Part shown: in pieces, positions 1 to 5,908 of the stretch
Layout of the letters: each line of letters opens with the position of its first letter
Position numbering within the stretch: the first letter of the stretch is position 1
Assembly: GCA_021812735.1 (NCBI GenBank)
Contig: JAKAMV010000335.1
Coordinates: 1 to 9,255, forward strand
Length of the DNA: 9,255 nucleotides
Source: Chloroflexota bacterium
GTDB taxonomy: Bacteria; Chloroflexota; Limnocylindria; Limnocylindrales; CSP1-4
Direction: 5' to 3'
Position numbers and translations under genes: made by a program
Notes under the pieces: model-generated
The model's input: the letters and a program-made list of their open reading frames with translations, nothing else
What the model was told of the DNA's origin: nothing
Databases searched by the model: none

Positions 1-317
1 CCTCGTCCAGTGTGTAGTCGTGCGACAACGATCGGGCGCGCGGTCCAAGTGAGTCGTCGTGCGGTCGGGCGCCGGGTTTCACATCGGCGCGAGCGACGCG
101 ACGATTTCGTCGAGGTCGTGGTCGCCACCCAGGCCGGCAGGGGTCGCACCCGTCTCGCCCGCGACGCGCGACCCGGCCGCTCTCCAGACACCTTCCTGCG
201 ATCAAACAGACGTTGGGACAGCGGGCATCCCGCCGGCATCTCTGGGGCAAAGGGCGCGCGGTGCCGAGCCGCAGCCGAGCTCGACCAGCGCTATCGCGTC
301 CCCCGGGGGAGGAAGAC
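1..317. other. Left-edge region without a convincing gene
   Basis: No complete gene is convincing here. On the minus strand a short open frame (codons from 201 down to a TGA at 79-81, 40 codons, no good start) reads like a protein C-terminus, ending in DHDLDEIVASLAPM, and may be the tail of a decayed or frameshifted gene. The plus-strand frames are Arg-rich and look like high-GC noise. The last 103 bases form the conserved leader described separately. The promoter of the first lipoprotein gene presumably lies here, but I see no clear -35/-10 pair. Confidence 0.4.
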
Positions 318-401
318 GTGGCGCAGCGCAACACGGAAAGCCGGACTCGGTCGTGGCTCGCGCTCCTGACGATCAGCTTCCTCGTCGCCGGCTGCGCCGG
401 C
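215..401 (+). repeat. Duplicated leader, copy 1 (upstream of Kelch lipoprotein)
   Basis: This block starts GGGACAGCGGGCATCCC and runs through the ribosome-binding site and GTG start into the signal-peptide codons, ending at the lipobox Cys. It matches 1779-1965; the motif-to-start distance is exactly 103 bp in both copies. By eye the untranslated part is about 87% identical, including the shared stretches TGCCGAGCCGCAGCC and ATCGCGTCCCC, and the first 23 bases of the two genes are identical. This copy holds a perfect small hairpin, GCGGG-CAT-CCCGC (221-233). It may be a shared regulatory leader, or simply a duplicated promoter plus secretion-signal cassette. Confidence 0.85.
308..313 (+). promoter_or_regulatory. 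Ribosome-binding site fixing the GTG start at 318
   Basis: GGAGGA lies four bases before GTG 318. It sets the start at the GTG rather than at upstream in-frame TTG/ATG-like codons, and the same site with the same downstream codons is found before the serpin gene (GGAGG at 1871-1875). Confidence 0.8.
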
Positions 402-1751
402 GCGGCACCCACAGCCAGCCCATCCCCGGGATCGGCCCGCATGGCGCCTGTCGCAGCGCCGACTGCCGCGCCGAGCTTGACGGCCACGCCGGGGCCTGTC
501 GCAACAGTCCGTCCGACGCCTCCGCCCTCCAGCGTGGCCTACGTCGTCGCGGCCGGGGACACGCTCTGGGGGGTCGCCCAGCAGTACGGCCTCACCGTCG
601 ACGAGCTGCTCGCCGTGAACCCGCAGGTCACCGATCCCGCGCTCATCCGGCCCGGTGACCGCGTCACAATCCCCTTGACGGGCGCATGGCACGCGAGCGA
701 GGCGATGCTCACGCCCCACATCTTCCACACAGCCACACTGTTGCGCGATGGCCGAGTACTGGTGGCGGGCGGCAAGGTCAGCTACCTCCATGAGACGGTC
801 TCCGCCTCGGCCGAGCTGTACGACCTGGCCAGCGGGACGTGGACCCCGACCAGGAGCATGACGCAGGCGCGCTGGGGCCATACCGCCACGCTGCTGCCCG
901 ATGGCCGGGTGCTCGTGGCGGGCGGTCAATCGAGCGAGCGCGACCAGCTGGCCTCGGCCGAGCTGTACGACCCGGCTACCGGTCGATGGACCCCCACCGG
1001 GAGCCTCCGAACGGTCCGCAGCGGCCATACCGCCACGCTGCTGCCCGATGGCCGGGTGCTCGTGGCGGGCGGCTCCGATCTGAAGGTGTCCGGACTCGCC
1101 TCGATGGTCGTATTGACGGCCGCCGAGCTGTACGACCCGGCCAACGGGCGATGGACCGCGACCGCGAGCATGATCGCAGGCCGCGCCGGCGCGACGGCCA
1201 CCCTGCTCCGGGATGGCCGCGTGCTCATGGCCGGTGGCGACATGGGGGGCTCCACGGCCGCCGAGCTGTACGACCCGGCCAGCGGTCGATGGACGCGCAC
1301 CGGGAGCATGACCGACGGCCGCCGTGGCCACAGCGCGACGCTGCTGCCCGACGGCACGGTGCTCGTCGCGGGAGGGTTCGGCGGCAGCGACTACACCACC
1401 GACCCCGGCCACTGGTGCTCCGGGCCGTCTGCGCCCTGCTCGGCCGAGCTGTACGACCCGAGCACCGGGCGATGGACCGCCACCGGGAGGCTGCACGCCG
1501 ATCGCTGGGGCCACAGCGCGATCCTGCTGCCCGACGGCACGGTGCTCGTGGTTGGTCGCGGCACTCCCGCCGCTCCGGCCCCCGCCGAGCTGTACCAGCC
1601 GAGCAGCGGGCGATGGACGCTCACTGCGAGCCCGGCAGAGACCCGCGGCCTCACGGCGACGCTGCTGTTCGACGGTCGCGTCCTCGCGACAGGTGACTAC
1701 AGCGACACCAGCCGGTCCGCCGAACTGTACGACCCGGACGCCGGGACCTGA
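318..1751 (+). CDS. LysM and Kelch-like beta-propeller lipoprotein
   Basis: A 477-residue exported lipoprotein. The GTG start follows a strong GGAGGA site, and the N-terminus MAQRNTESRTRSW leads into a hydrophobic stretch and lipobox VAGC (Cys about residue 28). A Pro/Ala/Ser/Thr-rich spacer follows, then one LysM domain (about residues 74-119: AGDTLWGVAQQYGL ... NPQV ... IRPGDRVTIP), a fold that binds GlcNAc-containing polymers such as peptidoglycan. Residues about 134-477 are seven Kelch-type repeats of the form HTATLLPDGRVLVAGG ... AELYDPATGRWT, whose HTATLL-like segments begin at bases 726, 879, 1026, 1191, 1329, 1512 and 1650. The seventh ends abruptly at AELYDPDAGT, lacking the usual RWTxTGSM strand; that strand may be supplied from the N-terminal side to close a seven-bladed propeller. 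Blade 5 has a Cys-containing insert (WCSGPSAPC). The likely role is a cell-surface binding or scaffolding protein; the ligand is unknown. No catalytic motif of galactose oxidase type was recognised. Confidence 0.9.
   Translation: MAQRNTESRTRSWLALLTISFLVAGCAGAAPTASPSPGSARMAPVAAPTAAPSLTATPGPVATVRPTPPPSSVAYVVAAGDTLWGVAQQYGLTVDELLAVNPQVTDPALIRPGDRVTIPLTGAWHASEAMLTPHIFHTATLLRDGRVLVAGGKVSYLHETVSASAELYDLASGTWTPTRSMTQARWGHTATLLPDGRVLVAGGQSSERDQLASAELYDPATGRWTPTGSLRTVRSGHTATLLPDGRVLVAGGSDLKVSGLASMVVLTAAELYDPANGRWTATASMIAGRAGATATLLRDGRVLMAGGDMGGSTAAELYDPASGRWTRTGSMTDGRRGHSATLLPDGTVLVAGGFGGSDYTTDPGHWCSGPSAPCSAELYDPSTGRWTATGRLHADRWGHSAILLPDGTVLVVGRGTPAAPAPAELYQPSSGRWTLTASPAETRGLTATLLFDGRVLATGDYSDTSRSAELYDPDAGT
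876..1072 (+). repeat. Kelch repeat DNA with a perfect 50-bp direct repeat
   Basis: Bases 876-925 and 1023-1072 are identical over 50 bp, spaced 147 bp apart (one propeller blade of 49 codons); they encode the GHTATLLPDGRVLVAGG core of blades 2 and 3. The corresponding segments of blades 5 and 6 (1326 and 1509 onward) are near-identical too. Identity at third codon positions points to recent duplication or gene conversion among blades rather than selection on the protein alone. Confidence 0.9.
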
Positions 1752-1778
1752 CGGCCGCGCGCCCTAACCGCAGGGGAC

Positions 1779-1965
1779 GGGACAGCGGGCATCCCACCGG
1801 CATCTCTGACGTAGAGGGCGTGCGCTGCCGAGCCGCAGCCGGAGCCCAACCAGCGCGATCGCGTCCCCGGGGAGGAAAGACGTGGCGCAGCGCAACACGG
1901 AAAGGCGGCCTCGGTCGTGGCTGGCACTCCTGGTGGTCGCACTCCTCGTGGCGGGCTGCGGCAGC
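1779..1965 (+). repeat. Duplicated leader, copy 2 (upstream of serpin)
   Basis: Second copy of the 215-401 block. It starts 28 bases after the stop of the Kelch gene and ends at the lipobox of the serpin lipoprotein. The untranslated 103 bases differ mainly in a 7-base patch (1809-1815) and near the ribosome-binding site; the central hairpin has one arm mismatch (CCCAC for CCCGC). Its position in the intergenic gap suggests that the serpin has its own expression signals rather than only read-through from the Kelch gene. Confidence 0.85.
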
Positions 1966-3012
1966 ACCGCGGCGACCCCGAGCCCGGCGGGCACGGCGGT
2001 GTCGCTGCTCCCCACCGGCGCGCCGCTGGTCCCGAGCGGTGTCCCGACCTCGGCGCCCTTGGCGCTCGTCCTCCCCACGCTCTCGCCGCGTCCCACCGGG
2101 GCTCCTGCCGCTGAGCCGACCGAGCCGGTGACGCCGAAGCCGACCGAGGAGCCGACGCCCGAGCCGACCGAGACCCCTGCACCGACGGCCACGCCCGGTC
2201 GCACCCCCACGCCTCGCCCGACCTCCGGCGCTGACCTGGCGATCTCCGGGGTGGCCCGCACGCCCGCCGACCCCGCAGAGGCGACCACGGCCGCCGCCTC
2301 GATCAACGCCTTCGGGCTCGACCTCTTCCGCCAGCTGTTGGCCGACGGCACCGTGCAGCCCGACGCGAACGCGGTCGTCTCGCCGACCAGCATCGCCCTG
2401 GCGCTGGGCATGGCCCTGCCCGGGGCGAAGGGCGAGACCGCCACGGAGATCGACACCGTGCTCCACACCAGCGGCTGGGAGGCCCTGGCCCCGGGGCTGA
2501 ACAGCCTGAGCCAGGCCCTCGCCGCGCGGGATGCGACGTGGTCTGACTATGACGGTGAGCACGCGCTCGCCCTGCGCATCGCCAACGCCGCCTACGGACA
2601 ACGCGGCTGGACGATCGAGCGGGGCTACCTCGACGCCATCGCGGCCACCTTTGGGGCGGGGTTGCGCCTCGCCGACTTCATCTCCCATGCCGCCGCCGCC
2701 CGCCAGACGATCAACGCCTGGGTGAGCGAGCAGACGAAAGGGCGCATCCCGGAGCTGATCCCGAGCGGCGCGCTCCATCCGCTGACCCGCCTCGTGCTCG
2801 TCAACGCGATGTACCTGAAGGCGGAATGGGAGTGGCCGTTCTGGGAGACGACACGCAGGTCGACCCATTCACGAAGCCCGACGGCACGCAGGTGGACGTC
2901 CCGACGATGTTGCAGGAGCAGCACTGGCCGTATGCGACCGGCAACGGCTGGCGGGCGACCGAGCTGCGTTACCGGGGCGGTCCCGAGTATGGGGACGCAC
3001 CGCTCGCCATGA
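1882..3012 (+). CDS. Serpin lipoprotein, N-terminal part (frameshifted)
   Basis: First frame of a serpin (serine-protease inhibitor, MEROPS I4 fold) carried by a lipoprotein. A GTG start after GGAGG gives MAQRNTERRPRSWLALL and the lipobox VAGC (Cys 28 or so), then a roughly 100-residue Pro/Thr/Glu/Ala linker (repeated PTEPTPEPTE-like units) that would hold the domain away from the membrane. The serpin core begins near residue 138 (INAFGLDLFRQLL) and shows family landmarks: VVSPTSIALALGMALPGAKGETATEI, IANAAYG, INAWVSEQTKGRIPELI and LVLVNAMYLKAEWEWPF. After about residue 322 (base 2847) this frame turns into Arg/Ser-rich text and ends at 3012; the true continuation is in the frame that ends at 3542. 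If really expressed as read, the product would lack the reactive loop and be inactive. Confidence 0.85.
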   Translation: MAQRNTERRPRSWLALLVVALLVAGCGSTAATPSPAGTAVSLLPTGAPLVPSGVPTSAPLALVLPTLSPRPTGAPAAEPTEPVTPKPTEEPTPEPTETPAPTATPGRTPTPRPTSGADLAISGVARTPADPAEATTAAASINAFGLDLFRQLLADGTVQPDANAVVSPTSIALALGMALPGAKGETATEIDTVLHTSGWEALAPGLNSLSQALAARDATWSDYDGEHALALRIANAAYGQRGWTIERGYLDAIAATFGAGLRLADFISHAAAARQTINAWVSEQTKGRIPELIPSGALHPLTRLVLVNAMYLKAEWEWPFWETTRRSTHSRSPTARRWTSRRCCRSSTGRMRPATAGGRPSCVTGAVPSMGTHRSP

Positions 3013-3542
3013 CGATAATCCTGCCCGACGACCTGGCGGCATTTGAGCGATCCTTCACGGCCGCCCAGTTGTCGCGGGTCACGGGCGCCCTCGCTGCCCA
3101 GCGCGACGCGATCACGAAGTATGTGCGCTGCCCCGAGCCCAACCCGCTGGGCTGCGAGTGCACCTCCTACGACCTTCGGCTCTTCATGCCCCGGTTCGCC
3201 ATGGACACGCAGGCGAATCTGGTGGATTCGCTCCGTGCCCTCGGCATGTCGGATGCGTTCGAGGCTGCACAGGCCGACTTCACCGGGATCGCGAAGGAGC
3301 CGCTCTTCATCTCGGCGGTCATCCACCAGGCCAACATCGACGTCGACGAACACGGCACCGAGGCGGCGGCTGCGACCGCGGTCGGTATGTCGACTGGAGG
3401 CGGATGCGGGGGGTGGAACCCACTGAAGACGATCACGCTCCGCCTCGATCGTCCCTTCCTCTTCTTCGTGCGCGACACCGAGACCGGCGCCGTGCTCTTC
3501 ATGGGCCAGGTGACCGACCCCTCGGCGGGGAAGGGGAGCTGA
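2826..3542 (+). CDS. Serpin lipoprotein, C-terminal part (reactive-loop half)
   Basis: Continuation of the serpin in another frame; real homology begins about base 2847 (DDTQVDPFTKPDGTQVDVPTM). The ATG at 2826 is only the first available in frame and is unlikely to be a natural start. It carries the shutter/gate elements LAMTIILPDD, LRLFMPRF, SLRALGMSDAF and ISAVIHQANIDVDEHGTEAAAATAV. The small-residue hinge GTEAAAATAV is the signature of inhibitory serpins, in which the cleaved loop inserts into the main beta-sheet. C-terminal strands RPFLFFVRDTETGAVLFMGQV follow. The segment after the hinge is Gly-rich with a Cys (GMSTGGGCGGW), so P1 cannot be assigned with confidence. A Cys-rich insert (RCPEPNPLGCEC) is unusual. 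Joined to the upstream part by one inserted base, the protein would be about 553 residues. Confidence 0.85.
   Translation: MGVAVLGDDTQVDPFTKPDGTQVDVPTMLQEQHWPYATGNGWRATELRYRGGPEYGDAPLAMTIILPDDLAAFERSFTAAQLSRVTGALAAQRDAITKYVRCPEPNPLGCECTSYDLRLFMPRFAMDTQANLVDSLRALGMSDAFEAAQADFTGIAKEPLFISAVIHQANIDVDEHGTEAAAATAVGMSTGGGCGGWNPLKTITLRLDRPFLFFVRDTETGAVLFMGQVTDPSAGKGS
3533..3538 (+). promoter_or_regulatory. Ribosome-binding site inside the serpin 3' end
   Basis: GGGGAG lies six bases before ATG 3545 and within the last codons of the serpin. It selects this ATG as the start of the third lipoprotein over longer upstream open sequence, and implies translational coupling across the two-base gap. Confidence 0.75.
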
Positions 3543-3544
3543 CG

Positions 3545-4969
3545 ATGCGCGGGTGGTCCCCTGATCTCGAGCCCGGCCTCTCCCGGCGGCTCGTCCTGTC
3601 GGCGGTCGCCGCGTTCCTCGTCTGCTCCTGCGGCTCGACGGCGCCATCACCTGGCGTGCCATCCCCGGCCGTCCGGAACATCCCCTCGGCGGCGGCCCCG
3701 TCCACCCCGGCGAGCGCGATAGCCGCTCTCTCGCCCGGTCCCACCGCCGTCGCAACGGCGACGGCCACGCCAGAACCGTCGCCATCCGCGGAGACGGCCG
3801 CGTCCGGTCTCCCGGTTGGCTGGCAGCACGAGCTGATCTGCGACGAGTCCGCTGCGACCAGTTGCCAGCTCCACCTGCGCGACGCCGCAGGCCGAGACCA
3901 GCCCGGATTGCCGGTGCCCCTCGCGGGCGCGTGCTGGCTCGGGAATCTCGCCGTCGGCACCGATGGGATCGCGTACATCGCGTGCTTGATCGACGAGCAA
4001 CAGGTGCTCGTGAGCGCCGTCGATGTCAGCGGCGCGTCCGTGCCCGGATGGCCGATCCGGACAACGGGCTACCCACTGCGCGTGGAACTCGGGCGAGACG
4101 GCAGCGTCTACGTCGGGACCGTGAACAAGGCGGGCAACGGCGTCCTCTCGATCCAGGCCTTCCGTCCCGACGGGAATCCGCGGGCCGGCTGGCCCGCGCT
4201 GCTCCCCAGAACGGCCGACTTCCTGATCGCGCCCGACGGGACCATCGTTGCCTGGTGGTACGAGGACGTGAGACCGAACACGCTCGATATCCAGGCGGCG
4301 CGCACGAAGTACACGCTGATCGGGGCCAACGGCAGAACGCTGGCCGGGTGGCCGGTCACCTCCATCGGCACCGCAACCCGGCCCGTCATCACGAAGGACG
4401 ACAGCCTCTTCTACACGAGCGCGACCGGGAAGGTGTGGGGCCACGACCGGAGGGGGAACATCATTGACGGTTGGCCGTACCAGCTGCCGAGGCGGGAGGC
4501 CCCGGAGCTTCGGCCCGATGGGCGCCTCATGTTCATCCTCGGTTCGTGGACTGCTGACGACGGCACCGGGTCCCGCTCCGAGGTCATCGTCCTCACCGCG
4601 GCGGGCCAGATGGCGTCGGGGTGGCCCTACCGGACGAACTCCTCGCTGGCTGGTCCGCTGTGCTGCACCGACTGCGGCCCCTACTTCCCCCACGCCGTGT
4701 CGGCGGACGGGACGCTGTACCTCGCCCCCTGGACCGACGATCGGGCCGAGGTCGTCGCCCTCGACCGGCGCGGACGGGTCGTCACTGGATGGCCGTATCG
4801 CCTGCCGGCCGGATCGGCGGTCGCGCAACTGGAGCTGGGATCAGCCGGACGGCTCGTGGCGACCCTTCGGGGCCTCTCGGCGCAGGATGGATATTCGCAG
4901 GATAGATATTGCGACCCAGACACCACGAGCCGGATCACCCTTACTGCGGCCGGTGAGCTCGCGCCGTAA
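3545..4969 (+). CDS. GWP-repeat beta-propeller lipoprotein
   Basis: A 474-residue exported protein that begins two bases after the serpin stop, so it is almost certainly cotranscribed with it. The N-terminus RRLVLSAVAAFLVCSCGS is a signal peptide with a lipobox-like VCSC, followed by an Ala/Pro/Thr/Ser linker to about residue 95. The rest shows about six repeats of 40-55 residues, each with a Gly-Trp-Pro turn (PGWPIR, AGWPAL, AGWPVT, DGWPYQ, SGWPYR, TGWPYR; bases about 4046, 4190, 4346, 4470, 4619, 4787) and DGS/DGT-VYVG-like strands. This resembles PQQ-like or FG-GAP-like propellers. The mature part is Cys-rich (LICDES, TSCQL, GACWL, IACLI, LCCTDCG, RYCDPD), suggesting disulfides outside the membrane. 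No catalytic or cofactor residues can be named. Its place behind a serpin hints at a shared surface function, possibly substrate or partner binding. Confidence 0.85.
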   Translation: MRGWSPDLEPGLSRRLVLSAVAAFLVCSCGSTAPSPGVPSPAVRNIPSAAAPSTPASAIAALSPGPTAVATATATPEPSPSAETAASGLPVGWQHELICDESAATSCQLHLRDAAGRDQPGLPVPLAGACWLGNLAVGTDGIAYIACLIDEQQVLVSAVDVSGASVPGWPIRTTGYPLRVELGRDGSVYVGTVNKAGNGVLSIQAFRPDGNPRAGWPALLPRTADFLIAPDGTIVAWWYEDVRPNTLDIQAARTKYTLIGANGRTLAGWPVTSIGTATRPVITKDDSLFYTSATGKVWGHDRRGNIIDGWPYQLPRREAPELRPDGRLMFILGSWTADDGTGSRSEVIVLTAAGQMASGWPYRTNSSLAGPLCCTDCGPYFPHAVSADGTLYLAPWTDDRAEVVALDRRGRVVTGWPYRLPAGSAVAQLELGSAGRLVATLRGLSAQDGYSQDRYCDPDTTSRITLTAAGELAP

Positions 4970-5133
4970 GGAGTCCCTCTCCATCTCGGCCGGTGTCGGA
5001 ATGCGCCCCGGCGCGGACCTCCCGCGCGCTGATCTCGCGCCAGGGAGGCCGTCGCGATCGCTGTCCGGGCACGGCGGCTCGGCCTGAGGGTCGCCTCGGT
5101 CGGCTACATGCTCGCGCGGGTGTCGCCTCCGAT
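4970..5133. other. Convergent intergenic gap
   Basis: This is the gap between two genes facing each other. It is GC-rich, with a short GCGC/GCGC stem at 5003-5014 but no T-tract on either strand, so I cannot name a bidirectional terminator. No gene is visible here. Confidence 0.4.
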
Positions 5134-5598
5134 CTACGCCGGCTGCCGAACCTTCTTTGCAAGCTCGCCGAAGTTCTCCATCGACTTGTGCATCCAGCGG
5201 TCGATGCTGCCCTCGATGAGTTTGCCGGCGAGCACACCGACGACGCGGTTGCCCGGGATCTCGCTGTCGAGTTCGTAGGTGAATTCCGTGCCCGTCCCGC
5301 TCGGCGCGAAGCGCTGGACAGCCGTCCAGGTCTGGCCACCACCGAGTTCACGGCCGGCCACCGAGATCGAGCGCAGCTCCTCCCAGCCGGTCACCTCGGT
5401 CTGGAAGTCGTGCTGGCCGCCGGGGACGTTCATGACGTAGACCTCGGTCGTTCCGACGTGACCGGGCACTTCATGGATATCCCGCACGGCCACGCACTGC
5501 GTGTGCCATTCGGGCAGCCTCCCCGGATCGGCGATGAGGGCCCATGCCTGCTCGAGCGTCGCATCGAGATGCACCGAAACCGTGTGCTGCACGTGCAT
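5134..5598 (-). CDS. SRPBCC (START/Bet v1-like) family protein
   Basis: A 154-residue soluble protein. The start MHVQHTVSVHLDATLEQAW is chosen because GGGAGG lies six bases upstream and the SRPBCC fold begins directly there; a longer in-frame ATG adds 26 Gly/Arg-rich residues with no such site. Family features: first strand plus VHLDATLEQAWALIADPGRLPEWH (helix after strand 1), central strands around GTTEVYVMNVPGG and FQTEVTGWEELRSISV, FEYTYEL-like strand FTYELDSEIPG, and a long C-terminal helix (SIDRWMHKSMENFGELAKKV). Such proteins bind hydrophobic ligands in a cavity; subfamilies include polyketide cyclases/dehydrases and CoxG-like proteins. The specific ligand cannot be told. No signal peptide is present, so it is probably cytoplasmic, unlike its neighbours. 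It may be read with or without the upstream protease gene, 310 bp away. Confidence 0.82.
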   Translation of the reverse strand: MHVQHTVSVHLDATLEQAWALIADPGRLPEWHTQCVAVRDIHEVPGHVGTTEVYVMNVPGGQHDFQTEVTGWEELRSISVAGRELGGGQTWTAVQRFAPSGTGTEFTYELDSEIPGNRVVGVLAGKLIEGSIDRWMHKSMENFGELAKKVRQPA

Positions 5599-5604
5599 CG
5601 CCGG

Positions 5605-5610
5605 CCTCCC
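5605..5610 (-). promoter_or_regulatory. Ribosome-binding site of the SRPBCC gene
   Basis: GGGAGG on the minus strand, six bases before ATG 5598. It decides for the shorter start of this gene. Confidence 0.75.
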
Positions 5611-5624
5611 TCCGTGGACGTCTT

Positions 5625-5640
5625 GCCGGCACCCGCCGGC
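5625..5640. repeat. Hairpin in SRPBCC 5' leader
   Basis: GCCGGC-ACCC-GCCGGC can form a six-bp GC stem with a four-base loop. It ends 27 bases before the SRPBCC start codon, within the likely mRNA leader. It could affect translation or be a chance GC structure. Confidence 0.4.
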
Positions 5641-5815
5641 GCCCTGCGATGGACTGCGCCCACAGACAACCAGCATCGGACCTGCCGATCATGTAGGGCA
5701 AGAGCCGTTGGTCGGAAGTCAGTTCCACGGGCTGCATACATGGCCGTAACTCGCCCCCGATTGGAAAGGGGCTCTCCGGTCCATGTCAGCTTGAGGTTCG
5801 CTGAGACGGCAACCG

Positions 5816-5837
5816 GTGCCGTCGGCACGGGATGCCG
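5816..5837. repeat. Overlapping, mutually exclusive small hairpins
   Basis: GTGCC-GTC-GGCAC (5816-5828) and CGGCA-CGGGA-TGCCG (5823-5837) share bases, so only one can form at a time. They lie just beyond the larger hairpin downstream of the protease gene. Stems are only five bp and may be chance in GC-rich DNA. Confidence 0.3.
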
Positions 5838-5844
5838 AGAACGC

Positions 5845-5885
5845 CGGCGGGCAGGACGACGTCTCGAGCGTCGAGATGCCCGCCG
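5845..5885 (-). terminator. Long hairpin downstream of the protease gene
   Basis: A nine-bp perfect arm pair (CGGCGGGCA / TGCCCGCCG) encloses a 3x3 internal loop, then a further five-bp stem (CGACG / CGTCG) with a seven-base loop. On the minus strand it begins 23 bases past the protease TAA. No T-tract follows, so it is a stem-loop of the kind that can end or protect transcripts in high-GC bacteria rather than a classical intrinsic terminator. Confidence 0.55.
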
Positions 5886-5908
5886 CCTGACCCGTGCCTG
5901 TCTCTCGG

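Larger units (their letters stand above)
5599..5908. other. 310-bp spacer between protease and SRPBCC genes
   Basis: No gene is convincing. It holds several inverted repeats listed separately (5625-5640, 5816-5837, 5845-5885). On the minus strand one short frame opens with readable text (MQPVELTSDQRLLPYMIG, from 5737) but decays into Arg-rich sequence and lacks a ribosome-binding site. The promoter of the SRPBCC gene may lie at about 5660-5720, where TTGCCC-N18-GATGCT is a weak minus-strand match; I would not rely on it. Confidence 0.4.

Noticed and set aside
79..201. Short minus-strand gene ending DHDLDEIVASLAPM
   Set aside because: C-terminus-like text but only 40 codons between stops and no start codon with a ribosome-binding site; kept only as a possible remnant.
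291..1514. Long minus-strand open frame opposite the Kelch gene
   Set aside because: Gly/Arg/Ala-rich text that repeats only because the Kelch codons repeat; no start signal. It is a high-GC antisense shadow.
2110..2230. Tandem repeat or CRISPR-like array
   Set aside because: Repeated CCGACCGAG units encode the Pro/Thr/Glu linker of the serpin lipoprotein; units are irregular and lack spacers.
1651..2868. Long minus-strand open frame opposite the serpin
   Set aside because: Arg/Gly-rich with no domain; the plus strand encodes a clear serpin and lipoprotein leader.
3158..3544. N-terminal extension of the GWP propeller gene into the serpin
   Set aside because: This stretch is the out-of-frame reading of serpin codons; the signal peptide and ribosome-binding site place the start at 3545.
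2625..4828. Long minus-strand open frames opposite the serpin 3' half and the GWP propeller
   Set aside because: Low-complexity composition and no ribosome-binding sites, whereas the plus strand has family motifs throughout.
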